Shown here: positions 1-5,975 of the stretch, in pieces | Layout: each line of letters starts with the position of its first letter | Numbering within the stretch: position 1 is the stretch's first letter | Assembly (NCBI GenBank): GCA_030667555.1 | Contig: DAOUVR010000066.1 | Span: 1 to 6,383, forward strand | Direction: 5' to 3' | DNA length: 6,383 nt | DNA from: Dehalococcoidia bacterium | Lineage (GTDB): Bacteria > Chloroflexota > Dehalococcoidia > E44-bin15 | Notes under the pieces: model-generated | The model's input: the letters and a program-made list of their open reading frames with translations, nothing else | Told to the model about the DNA's origin: nothing | Database searches by the model: none | Made by a program: the position numbers and the translations under genes

Positions 1-566
1 AGAAGACCGCCGCCTTCGAGATCATCGACGCTTTGGGCGAGGCCCCGGACTACCTATTCATTCCGGTGGGCAATGCCGGCAACATCACCGCCTACTGGAA
101 GGGGTTTGTCGAGTATCATCAGGCGGGCCGATCCACTAAAAGGCCCCGGATGATGGGATTTCAGGCTGAGGGAGCATCCCCAATTGTTCAGGGGAAGGTA
201 TTTGAGCACCCCGAGACAGTGGCAACAGCGATCAGGATTGGCAATCCGGCAAGCTGGAAGGGTGCCACCACCGCCCGGGATGAGTCCAGGGGTGTGATCG
301 ACTCGGTTACCGATGAAGAGATCCTCACCGCCTATCGCCTGCTGGCTCAGGAGGAGGGCATATTCGGCGAGCCAGCGTCGCCAGCATCGGTGGCCGGCCT
401 GTTTAAGGTAGCCAGGGGAGGTATCAGCCTGAAGGGCAAAATCGTGGTCGCTATCATCACTGGCACCGGATTAAAGGATCCCGACACGGCGATCAATTAC
501 GCCCAGCCTCCGGTGGCGCTTCCGGCAGAACTCGCCGCTATCGAGCGAGCATTGGGATTGGGTTAA
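1..566 (+). CDS. thrC: Threonine synthase, 3' part (5' end outside window)
   Basis: PLP-dependent enzyme (fold type II) that converts O-phosphohomoserine to threonine and phosphate, the last step of threonine synthesis in the cytoplasm. The frame is open from base 3, giving 187 residues before the TAA; family members of the short type are about 350 aa, so roughly the C-terminal half is present. Visible marks are PVGNAGN at fragment residues 21-27 (the GNAGN loop binds the PLP phosphate in this family), GFQAEGASPIV near 52-62, EPASPASVAGL near 123-133 and TGTGLKDPD at 153-161, the usual C-terminal signature of threonine synthases. The catalytic lysine lies upstream and cannot be checked. A TTG at 33 is an internal leucine codon, not a start, because homologous-looking sequence (KTAAFEIIDAL) continues to the window edge. 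No intrinsic terminator is visible after the stop. Confidence 0.94.
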   Translation, partial: KTAAFEIIDALGEAPDYLFIPVGNAGNITAYWKGFVEYHQAGRSTKRPRMMGFQAEGASPIVQGKVFEHPETVATAIRIGNPASWKGATTARDESRGVIDSVTDEEILTAYRLLAQEEGIFGEPASPASVAGLFKVARGGISLKGKIVVAIITGTGLKDPDTAINYAQPPVALPAELAAIERALGLG

Positions 567-656
567 TGCAATGTCATACGCAAAAGTGATCATAAATGCT
601 GTCGATAGAGACGGGTCCACCTGTATGCAATGCCTCATATTATGTTAGCTGTATGA

Positions 657-665
657 AAAGGAGGT
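657..665 (+). promoter_or_regulatory. Strong ribosome binding site of the flavin reductase gene
   Basis: AAAGGAGGT matches the anti-Shine-Dalgarno sequence over its whole length. Its GGAGG core lies 5 bases before the ATG at 670, which fixes that start. Confidence 0.85.
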
Positions 666-669
666 TGCC

Positions 670-1248
670 ATGGCCAAAGTTTGTATGGAAGGCGCAGCGG
701 GGTTTTCCCACCACTACCCAAAGCTAGCCACCATAGTTACCGCTCATGCCAAGGGGAAAGACAATGCTATGGCGGTAGCATGGCACTCGTCCATTTCGGT
801 GAATCCTCCCCTGTATGGTGTTTCCATCGCCCCAGGCAGATTCACCTATGAGTTGCTTTTGGAGGCTGGAGAGTTTGGGGTGAACTTCATGCCGATGGAC
901 AAGGCCGAGTTGGTTGCTGCAGTGGGCGGCAGTTCGGGGAGATTGATGGACAAGTTTGACAAGTTCGGGCTAATGAAGGAAACACCGCTAAAGACATCGG
1001 TGCCCATACTCAAAGATGCTTATGCTGCCTACGAATGCAAGTTGGTTGACCACAAGACCTACGGCGACCATGTGTGGGTCGTCGGTGAGATTCTGGCTTC
1101 GCACTATGACCAAGAGATATTCACCGAGACTGAGGGGCTGAAACTCGAACGATTCTCCCCTGCCCTCTACCTTGGTGCAGAGAAATACACAACGGTGGCA
1201 AGAGATATTCTGAAACAACTAGACCGAAAGGTCTATGGGAAAGGCTGA
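670..1248 (+). CDS. Flavin reductase-like FMN-binding protein
   Basis: A 192-residue protein of the flavin reductase-like, FMN-binding split-barrel family. Members bind FMN and either reduce flavin with NAD(P)H or act as flavin-containing redox proteins; the true substrate is unknown here. The family pattern is clear: DNAMAVAWHSSISVNPPLYG at residues 31-50, VSIAPGRFTYELL at 51-63, EAGEFGVNFM at 65-74, and YGDHVWVVGEILA at 131-143, the conserved strand near the end of the barrel. There is no signal peptide or membrane segment, so it should be cytoplasmic. The ATG at 670 is fixed by a full-length Shine-Dalgarno sequence. folE starts 11 bases after its stop, so the two are probably cotranscribed, although a direct functional tie to pterin synthesis is not shown. 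Family assignment is firm; exact function is not. Confidence 0.93.
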   Translation: MAKVCMEGAAGFSHHYPKLATIVTAHAKGKDNAMAVAWHSSISVNPPLYGVSIAPGRFTYELLLEAGEFGVNFMPMDKAELVAAVGGSSGRLMDKFDKFGLMKETPLKTSVPILKDAYAAYECKLVDHKTYGDHVWVVGEILASHYDQEIFTETEGLKLERFSPALYLGAEKYTTVARDILKQLDRKVYGKG

Positions 1249-1257
1249 AAGGAAGGA
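1248..1257 (+). promoter_or_regulatory. Ribosome binding site for the TTG start of folE
   Basis: The purine run AAAGGAAGGA begins at the last base of the preceding stop codon. AAAGG is spaced 7 bases from the TTG at 1260. No in-frame ATG or GTG lies between the preceding gene and this point, so TTG is the best start. Confidence 0.6.
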
Positions 1258-1259
1258 CG

Positions 1260-1820
1260 TTGGTCGACAAGAAGAAGATCGAGCAGGCAGTACTGACAAT
1301 AATCGAAGCCATTGGGGAAGACCCGAATAGAGAGGGCCTGAAGGGGACCCCGAGACGCATCGCCGATATGTATGCCGAGCTCTTCACGGGACTCGGCGTT
1401 GATCCGAAGAAGGAGCTATTGATCAGCTTTGATGAAGGCCACCACGAGATGGTGATTCTCAAGGACATACCATTCTACTCCATTTGCGAGCACCACTTGC
1501 TTCCCTTCTTCGGGCTGGCCCACGTAGGCTATATCCCCAAGGGGCGCATTGTTGGGGTCTCAAAGTTGGCCCGCGCCGTCGAAATCCTGGCGAAGCGTCC
1601 CCAGCTTCAAGAACGGCTCACCAGCCAGATCGCTGAGGCGATTGTTGAAGCCCTGGCTCCCAACGGTGTGGGGGTAGTGATTGAGGCGGAGCACATGTGC
1701 ATGACCCTGCGTGGAGTGAAGAAGCCCGGAGCGAAGATAGTCACCTCAGCGATGAGGGGGCTATTTCGAACTAATCCCGCCACCCGCGCGGAGTTCATGT
1801 CTTTGGTACAGGGCAGATAG
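1260..1820 (+). CDS. folE: GTP cyclohydrolase I
   Basis: Cytoplasmic zinc enzyme that opens GTP to 7,8-dihydroneopterin triphosphate and formate, the first step towards tetrahydrofolate and related pterins. The 186 residues are the normal length for a bacterial type I enzyme. The zinc and catalytic signature YSICEHHLLPFFG sits at 73-85, with Cys76 and His79 as expected metal ligands and His78 as the catalytic histidine by analogy with the E. coli CEHH motif. The second part, EAEHMCMTLRGVKKPGA at 142-158, provides the third zinc ligand Cys147. SKLAR (101-105) and RPQLQERLT (113-121) are the usual substrate and oligomer segments; family members form decamers. Translation starts at TTG, 11 bases after the flavin reductase stop, suggesting an operon. 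The stop lies one base from the stop of the convergent ABC permease gene, leaving no room for a separate terminator. All key residues are present. Confidence 0.97.
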   Translation: MVDKKKIEQAVLTIIEAIGEDPNREGLKGTPRRIADMYAELFTGLGVDPKKELLISFDEGHHEMVILKDIPFYSICEHHLLPFFGLAHVGYIPKGRIVGVSKLARAVEILAKRPQLQERLTSQIAEAIVEALAPNGVGVVIEAEHMCMTLRGVKKPGAKIVTSAMRGLFRTNPATRAEFMSLVQGR

Positions 1821-1821
1821 C

Positions 1822-2616
1822 TCATTCCTGGATGCGGAAGGCTCTTATCGCCAGCGTGCCCATGATGATGCCAAACATGACAACCACCACTACATCCAGG
1901 ATGATGGGCATGCGAAATCCGAAGAGGTGTATACCGAACATAGCTGACTGCTGTGACCCCAGAACCGCCTGGCGCATGGCATCGATCCCATAAGAGACGG
2001 GATTGAACTTCACCACGATACCGAGCCATGCAGGCAGATACTGGGTGGGAAACATTGCTGGCGAGAGAAAGAACAAGGGAAACAACATCAACGGCGCCAC
2101 CATTCCGAAGGCCTCTATCGTCTTTATTCGCGAGGCAATGAGTATCCCCATGGAGGTCAAGGATAGGGCGAAGACAAACATCACCGCTATCAGAGTGATA
2201 ATACCTCCTATCGACGGGCTCACATGAGCAAACGGGATGAATACGAGCATTATCAAGCCCTGAATGGTGGCGATGGTCGCGCCCCCCAGGGCCTTGCCGA
2301 TGGCTACAGCGGTGCGGCTGATGGGTGCGACCAGCACCTCCTTGAGGAAGCCGAACTCCCGGTCCCATACAAGGGATACCCCTGTCATCATGGATGTGAA
2401 CAGCACCACCATGCCGATGATGCCAGGGTAGATGAACTGGATGTAATCGAAGTCACTACCTCCCGACCCCCGCATCATGCTTGAGGCAATCCCTGTTCCG
2501 AATACGACCAGGAATAGGAATGGCATAACAAAGGTGGTGACCAGCCTTGCCTTGTCACGCCAGAAGCGCAGCAGGTCGCGATACCATATGATGTATATGC
2601 CCCTCAGGTTATTCAA
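1822..2616 (-). CDS. ABC-2 type exporter permease (DrrB-like)
   Basis: A 264-residue integral membrane protein of the ABC-2 permease family, the membrane partner of the adjacent ATPase. Six hydrophobic segments are visible, at about residues 24-45, 62-84, 106-128, 137-160, 168-190 and 236-258. Between the second and third lies WDREFGFLKEVLVAPISR (84-101), the conserved cytosolic stretch of this family, and after the fifth comes the FFLSPAMFP...LPAWL...NPVSYGIDAMR pattern typical of DrrB-like proteins. The start is TTG at 2616: an in-frame TAG lies only two codons upstream (2625-2623), and the first downstream ATG would cut the first membrane helix. A GGAGGT site 8 bases upstream supports it. 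The gene overlaps the ATPase stop by four bases (TTGA), so the two are translationally coupled. DrrAB-type pairs export drugs, lipids or glycolipids; the cargo here is unknown. Confidence 0.95.
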   Translation of the reverse strand: MNNLRGIYIIWYRDLLRFWRDKARLVTTFVMPFLFLVVFGTGIASSMMRGSGGSDFDYIQFIYPGIIGMVVLFTSMMTGVSLVWDREFGFLKEVLVAPISRTAVAIGKALGGATIATIQGLIMLVFIPFAHVSPSIGGIITLIAVMFVFALSLTSMGILIASRIKTIEAFGMVAPLMLFPLFFLSPAMFPTQYLPAWLGIVVKFNPVSYGIDAMRQAVLGSQQSAMFGIHLFGFRMPIILDVVVVVMFGIIMGTLAIRAFRIQE

Positions 2617-3608
2617 CGGAACCTACCTCCCCCACCCCTGGTCTGGCGCATCGCCCACTGCTTCATCATCACCGTAGGTCCTCCCGTCTCCTCACGGATC
2701 TCCCGACCGGTGAGCTTCATAAAAACGTCATCGAGTGTCGGCCGTCGCACACTGATGCTCTGCAACCCACTCTTAAAATTGTTTACCAGGGTGGGTATGA
2801 ACTCCTCCCCTTTCTGAATCTCGAAAAAGACCTCAGCGCCGTCATACTGAGCTTCGATGTTGTATTTATCGTGGATCTCAACCACCGCTGCCTCGGCGTT
2901 CTCTGTCTTAAGCGTTACGATATCGCCACCGACCATACTCTTCAAAGCATCTGGGGTATCCAGGGCGATGATCTTGCCATAGTCGATAATGGCTATTCGG
3001 TCGGCGACCGTAGCCTCATCCATGTAATGCGTGGTGAGGAATACGGTGATATTCTCCCGCTTCCTGAGCTCAAGCATATACTCCCAGATATGATTTCTGG
3101 TCTGTGGGTCAAGTCCCAACGTGGGCTCGTCAAGAAACAGAACCTTAGGATAGTGAAGAAGTCCGCGGGCTATCTCCAGGCGTCGTCTCATTCCACCGGA
3201 ATAATTCCGCACCTCGTCCTTGCGACGATCCCACAACTCCACCATCCTAAGTATCTCCTCAATCCGCCTCTTTGCCACAGCCCCGGGAATGTTATAGACG
3301 AAGGCATGAAACTTGAGATTCTGAAGTGCGGTGAGCCTTATGTCAAGGCTGGGGTCTTGGAAAACCAACCCTAGAGAGTGGCGTACCTGGTTCTGCTGCC
3401 GTATAACGTCGAATCCATTGAGAGTTGCCCTTCCTGAGGTCGGTTTCATCAGGGTGCATAGTATATTTATGGTAGTTGTCTTTCCTGCCCCGTTGGGGCC
3501 AAGGAATCCGAATATCTCCCCCTCCTCTACTGCAAAGCTAATATCATCCACGGCAACTAGGTCGCCGAACTTCTTCACCAGGTGTTCAACTTCTATGATT
3601 TTTGTCAT
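2613..3608 (-). CDS. ABC transporter ATPase subunit (DrrA-like)
   Basis: A 331-residue nucleotide-binding subunit that powers the adjacent ABC-2 permease. Every ATPase motif is intact: Walker A GPNGAGKTT (37-45), Q-loop LVFQDP (81-86, Gln84), signature NYSGGMRRR (135-143), Walker B VLFLDEPT (156-163) with catalytic Glu161, D-loop LGLD (164-167) and switch His194 in TTHYMDEA. After the ATPase core comes the C-terminal domain found in daunorubicin-resistance ATPases, ending in SVRRPTLDDVFMKLTGREI (about 297-315). About 15 further residues (ending GGGGRFR) extend past the usual family end and contain the permease ribosome binding site. The ATG at 3608 is preceded by AAGGGTGG. A candidate promoter lies just upstream, so this is the first gene of a two-gene operon. 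Cargo cannot be read from the sequence; a drug, lipid or polysaccharide exporter are the usual options. Confidence 0.96.
   Translation of the reverse strand: MTKIIEVEHLVKKFGDLVAVDDISFAVEEGEIFGFLGPNGAGKTTTINILCTLMKPTSGRATLNGFDVIRQQNQVRHSLGLVFQDPSLDIRLTALQNLKFHAFVYNIPGAVAKRRIEEILRMVELWDRRKDEVRNYSGGMRRRLEIARGLLHYPKVLFLDEPTLGLDPQTRNHIWEYMLELRKRENITVFLTTHYMDEATVADRIAIIDYGKIIALDTPDALKSMVGGDIVTLKTENAEAAVVEIHDKYNIEAQYDGAEVFFEIQKGEEFIPTLVNNFKSGLQSISVRRPTLDDVFMKLTGREIREETGGPTVMMKQWAMRQTRGGGGRFR
2625..2630 (-). promoter_or_regulatory. Ribosome binding site of the permease inside the ATPase 3' end
   Basis: On the minus strand GGAGGT stands 8 bases before the TTG at 2616. It lies within the codons for the Gly-rich tail (GGGGRFR) of the ATPase, so the odd tail residues double as the translation signal for the next gene. 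It decides the permease start. Confidence 0.8.
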
Positions 3609-3642
3609 GGAGCCACCCTTCTAGTGAAACATTAGAACACCG

Positions 3643-3670
3643 ATTTTACCACTTTCGTATCGTCTAGCAA
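3643..3670 (-). promoter_or_regulatory. Candidate sigma-70 promoter of the ABC exporter operon
   Basis: On the minus strand TTGCTA (plus coordinates 3665-3670) is followed after 16 bases by TAAAAT (3643-3648). The -10 box matches five of six consensus bases and is preceded by TGG, an extended -10 element, which may make up for the weak -35. Transcription would begin near 3636, about 28 bases before the ATPase ATG. Confidence 0.5.
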
Positions 3671-3680
3671 AGCATTAATA

Positions 3681-3699
3681 CTTCGTGCATAAGCACAAG
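3681..3699. promoter_or_regulatory. Imperfect palindrome upstream of the exporter promoter
   Basis: CTT(c)GTGC-ATAA-GCACAAG is a dyad with 7-base arms and a single extra base in the left arm. It lies just upstream of the candidate -35 box of the ABC operon, where an activator or repressor site could sit. Short palindromes occur by chance, so this is only a candidate operator. Confidence 0.25.
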
Positions 3700-4035
3700 A
3701 GTATAGAATGGCTATATATGTTCTCAAAGGTGCAAACATGGTGCTTTCACATATTACAATACGCTCATATCTTGAAGCTGCGTTTCAATTAACAAATTGC
3801 CTAGTTAAGACTCTTGTATTCATTAATATACACTATCCACCAACTAACATGCACCAAGGCTCAGCAGGCATAGGGCGTCAGCCGTTTCAGGCAATTCTCC
3901 TTTACGCTCTATTTCGATGCAAATCCACTTATTCACACCCTATGCACTCCCTCTTCACTGACTCTGCACGATTTATTTAGGCAGCACTTGAATACCAAAG
4001 ACACAGTTTAACACCCTTATATTATTATGATTAAA

Positions 4036-4062
4036 TTAACTATCAACTAATTATAGTATAAT
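4036..4062 (+). promoter_or_regulatory. Candidate obg-nadD promoter
   Basis: A perfect -10 box TATAAT lies at 4057-4062. The best -35 nearby is TTAACT at 4036-4041 (four of six consensus bases) with a short 15-base spacer. Transcription would start near 4069 and give a leader of about 45 bases. A second -10-like TATACT is at 4068-4073. The stretch is so AT-rich that -10 matches are expected by chance, hence moderate confidence. Confidence 0.45.
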
Positions 4063-4082
4063 AACTCTATACTAATTGTTGA
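4043..4082. repeat. Long AT-rich inverted repeat over the obg promoter
   Basis: The core is a perfect dyad TAGTATA-N7-TATACTA at 4054-4074. It extends outward: the right arm 4068-4082 (TATACT, AATT, GTTGA) is complementary to left-arm blocks TCAAC (4043-4047), AATT (4049-4052) and AGTATA (4055-4060), with one and two unpaired bases in the left arm. That gives 15 paired bases around a 7-base centre. It covers the TATAAT box. If transcription starts near 4069, the left arm is not in the RNA, so a protein-binding operator fits better than an RNA hairpin. Confidence 0.5.
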
Positions 4083-4097
4083 ATTTTAGTGTGGAAT

Positions 4098-4104
4098 AGA
4101 GGAG
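4098..4104 (+). promoter_or_regulatory. Ribosome binding site for the GTG start of obg
   Basis: AGAGGAG ends 9 bases before the GTG at 4114 and supports this non-ATG start. Confidence 0.7.
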
Positions 4105-4113
4105 CTATAAAAA

Positions 4114-5370
4114 GTGATTGATCGAGTCGAAATATATGTTAAGGCTGGAGATGGCGGTAATGGTATAGTAAGCTTTCGCCGCGAGAAGTATGTGCCTTTT
4201 GGCGGTCCAGATGGGGGTAACGGTGGAAAAGGAGGGGACATTTTGGTTGTTGCCGACAGGCAGCTAAGCACATTGCACTCGCTGTCGAGAAGGAGATATT
4301 GGAAGGCGGATAAAGGTGGGAACGGCGCTGGCAAGAAGATGCAGGGAAAGAATGGTCAAGAATTGGTAATCAAGGTTCCTCCAGGCACACTCATATATAA
4401 GAAAAGCGATGATGCAAAGGCACAAATTGCTGATTTATTGGAGGAGGGGCAGGTTGAATTGGTGGCAAGAGGTGGTGGGGGTGGGTTCGGAAATGATCAC
4501 TTTGCAACTGCTACCAGTCAGGCGCCTCGCATTGCTCAGAAGGGGGAGGTTGGCGAAGAAGCATGGCTGATCCTGGACCTGAAACTGATCGCTGATGTTG
4601 GCATAATCGGGTATCCCAACGTAGGTAAGTCCACGCTCCTTGCATCAGCGTCGGCAGCTAGACCCAAGATTGCCGACTATCCATTCACAACAACTGAACC
4701 GAATTTGGGGGTTGTAGAGGTAGCAAATAGTACCTTCGTACTTGCCGAGATCCCCGGACTAATTGAAGGGGCCCATCGTGGTTCAGGGTTGGGACACAAC
4801 TTCATACGCCACGCCGAGCGTACCAAATTGCTTATTCACCTCCTCAACGGTAGCTCAAAAAGTCCCCTTGACGACCTGAATAGTGTGAATAAAGAGCTTG
4901 CCCTTTTCAATCCCCTTTTAGGTGAGAGGCCACAGATTGTGGTAGTGAACAAGATCGATCTCCCCGATGTGGAGGCTCGAATACCCAAATTGAAGAAGGA
5001 GCTTGGCCTGATTGGCGTACCCGTCTTCTTCATCTCGGCCGCAACAAGGAAGGGAGTGCCCCAGTTGATGGCGAATGCTAAGGAGATGCTCGATAGTCTG
5101 GTGTCTGAAAAGCCACAAGAGGCCCCGGCATTGTTTCAGCCAAAGCCGCGAAAACACACAGTCACTGTTTCCAAGGAGGGAGACACCTTTGTGGTCTCAT
5201 CTCCAGAGGCGGAGAGGCTCATCGCAAGAATGGACCTCACCAGCTCGGAGGCACGCTCATATTTACGAAGGCAGTTCGCCAGAATGGGGGTGGCTCGCGC
5301 CTTGAAGAGAGCTGGGGTAAAGCCTGGAGATGCGGTGCGCTTCGGTGAAGTAGGGATGGAGTGGGAATAA
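4114..5370 (+). CDS. obg: Obg/CgtA family GTPase
   Basis: Essential GTP-binding protein that acts in assembly of the large ribosomal subunit and in growth and stress signalling; it is cytoplasmic and ribosome-associated. The 418 residues show three domains. The glycine-rich Obg fold (1-157) has AGDGGNGIVSFRREKYVPFG (11-30), GGPDGGNGGKGG and the Gly run at 120-124. The G domain (about 158-330) has G1 GYPNVGKST (166-174), G2 FTTTEPNLG (191-199), G3 EIPGLIEGA (212-220), G4 NKID (279-282) and G5 SAA (308-310). The C-terminal OCT domain (about 345-418) includes LKRAGVKPGDAVRFG. G3 carries Glu212 where Obg proteins normally have Asp (DIPG). The GTG start matches the usual family N-terminus and has a ribosome binding site. 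The last base of the stop is the first base of the nadD ATG, so the pair is coupled. Confidence 0.98.
   Translation: MIDRVEIYVKAGDGGNGIVSFRREKYVPFGGPDGGNGGKGGDILVVADRQLSTLHSLSRRRYWKADKGGNGAGKKMQGKNGQELVIKVPPGTLIYKKSDDAKAQIADLLEEGQVELVARGGGGGFGNDHFATATSQAPRIAQKGEVGEEAWLILDLKLIADVGIIGYPNVGKSTLLASASAARPKIADYPFTTTEPNLGVVEVANSTFVLAEIPGLIEGAHRGSGLGHNFIRHAERTKLLIHLLNGSSKSPLDDLNSVNKELALFNPLLGERPQIVVVNKIDLPDVEARIPKLKKELGLIGVPVFFISAATRKGVPQLMANAKEMLDSLVSEKPQEAPALFQPKPRKHTVTVSKEGDTFVVSSPEAERLIARMDLTSSEARSYLRRQFARMGVARALKRAGVKPGDAVRFGEVGMEWE
5358..5361 (+). promoter_or_regulatory. Ribosome binding site deciding the nadD start
   Basis: GGAG inside the last obg codons stands 8 bases before the ATG at 5370. 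It favours that ATG over the in-frame GTG at 5361, which overlaps the site itself. Confidence 0.6.
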
Positions 5371-5975
5371 TGGAAATAGGAGTGTTAGGGGGAACCTTCG
5401 ACCCGATTCACAACGGGCATCTCATTATTGCAGAGGACGCTAGGGTTAAGCTAGGTCTAGAGCGGGTGCTCTTTGTGCCTGCTGGCGAACCATGGCTCAA
5501 AGGGCATATGAGCATCGCCTCTGGAGCGCATCGACTGGAAATGGTCAGGCTCGCTACAGCCGCCAACCCACACTTTATTGTATCAACGGTGGACCTGGAC
5601 AGGGCAGGCCCGTCGTATACAGAGGACACACTTGACGACCTGAGGCGCGACCTTGGGGAGGGCGTCAATCTTTACTTCATCGTTGGAGTAGATACACTGG
5701 CTGAGTTTCCAACGTGGAGGCACCCGGAGCGGATTGTCCAGATGTGTCACCTGGTTGCGGTGAAGCGGCCTGGGGCGCTGGCTATAGACATGGAGTCGCT
5801 GGAGCGGAGCATGCCGGGTATTGCGAACCGAATAATATCTCTGGACAACCCATTGATAGACATCAGCTCCACCGATGTCAGGCAGTGCGTTGCCGCTGGC
5901 CTGCCCATCACAAACCTTGTGCCAACAGCAGTGGAGCGGTACATAGTGGAACACACGCTTTATGTCGTCGTTTGA
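5370..5975 (+). CDS. nadD: Nicotinate-nucleotide adenylyltransferase
   Basis: Cytoplasmic enzyme that joins nicotinate mononucleotide and ATP to nicotinate adenine dinucleotide (deamido-NAD), the penultimate step of NAD synthesis. I choose the ATG at 5370 (201 aa), sharing one base with the obg stop (TAATG). An in-frame GTG nine bases upstream would add three residues but lacks a spaced ribosome binding site and would move the N-terminal strand from its usual place. Motifs from this start: GVLGGTFDPIHNGHL (4-18) with the nucleotidyltransferase HxGH residues His14 and His17, VPAGEPWLK (36-44), PSYTEDTLDDL (81-91), VGVDTLAEFPTW (about 105-116) and ISSTDVR (165-171), the C-terminal nucleotide-binding signature. 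Length is normal for the family. The obg-nadD order is common; the rsfS gene that often follows is not visible here. Confidence 0.97.
   Translation: MEIGVLGGTFDPIHNGHLIIAEDARVKLGLERVLFVPAGEPWLKGHMSIASGAHRLEMVRLATAANPHFIVSTVDLDRAGPSYTEDTLDDLRRDLGEGVNLYFIVGVDTLAEFPTWRHPERIVQMCHLVAVKRPGALAIDMESLERSMPGIANRIISLDNPLIDISSTDVRQCVAAGLPITNLVPTAVERYIVEHTLYVVV

Larger units (their letters stand above)
3609..4113. other. AT-rich divergent intergenic spacer
   Basis: These 505 bases lie between the divergent ABC operon and obg. By hand count, 3661-4080 is about 37% GC, and the last 60 bases (4021-4080) only about 15%, well below the flanking genes. The left end has the exporter promoter and palindrome; the right end has the obg promoter dyad. 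The middle (about 3700-4020) shows no convincing gene or RNA. A 90-codon plus-strand frame at 3708-3980 has no ribosome binding site and no recognisable domain, so I treat it as chance. The rplU-rpmA genes that precede obg in many bacteria are absent here. Confidence 0.7.

Noticed and set aside
638..643. TATTAT as a -10 box for the flavin reductase gene
   Set aside because: No acceptable -35 sequence lies 16-18 bases upstream; too weak to list as a promoter.
1607..2368. 253-codon minus-strand open frame across the folE and permease 3' ends
   Set aside because: It is a different frame of the clearly coding permease DNA plus antisense of folE. The product is His/Arg/Gly-rich with no domain, as expected for a shadow frame in GC-rich coding DNA.
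2871..3374. 167-codon plus-strand open frame opposite the ABC ATPase
   Set aside because: It is antisense to the ATPase core with Walker A, signature and Walker B motifs; no independent coding sign.
3708..3980. 90-codon plus-strand frame in the spacer before obg
   Set aside because: No Shine-Dalgarno sequence, no recognised domain and an irregular residue mix; most simply a chance frame, though conservation testing would settle it.
4150..4330. Repeated GGNGGN pattern in the 5' part of obg, suggestive of a tandem repeat
   Set aside because: It is explained by the glycine-rich Obg fold encoded there (GDGGNG, GGPDGGNGGKGG); not a DNA repeat.
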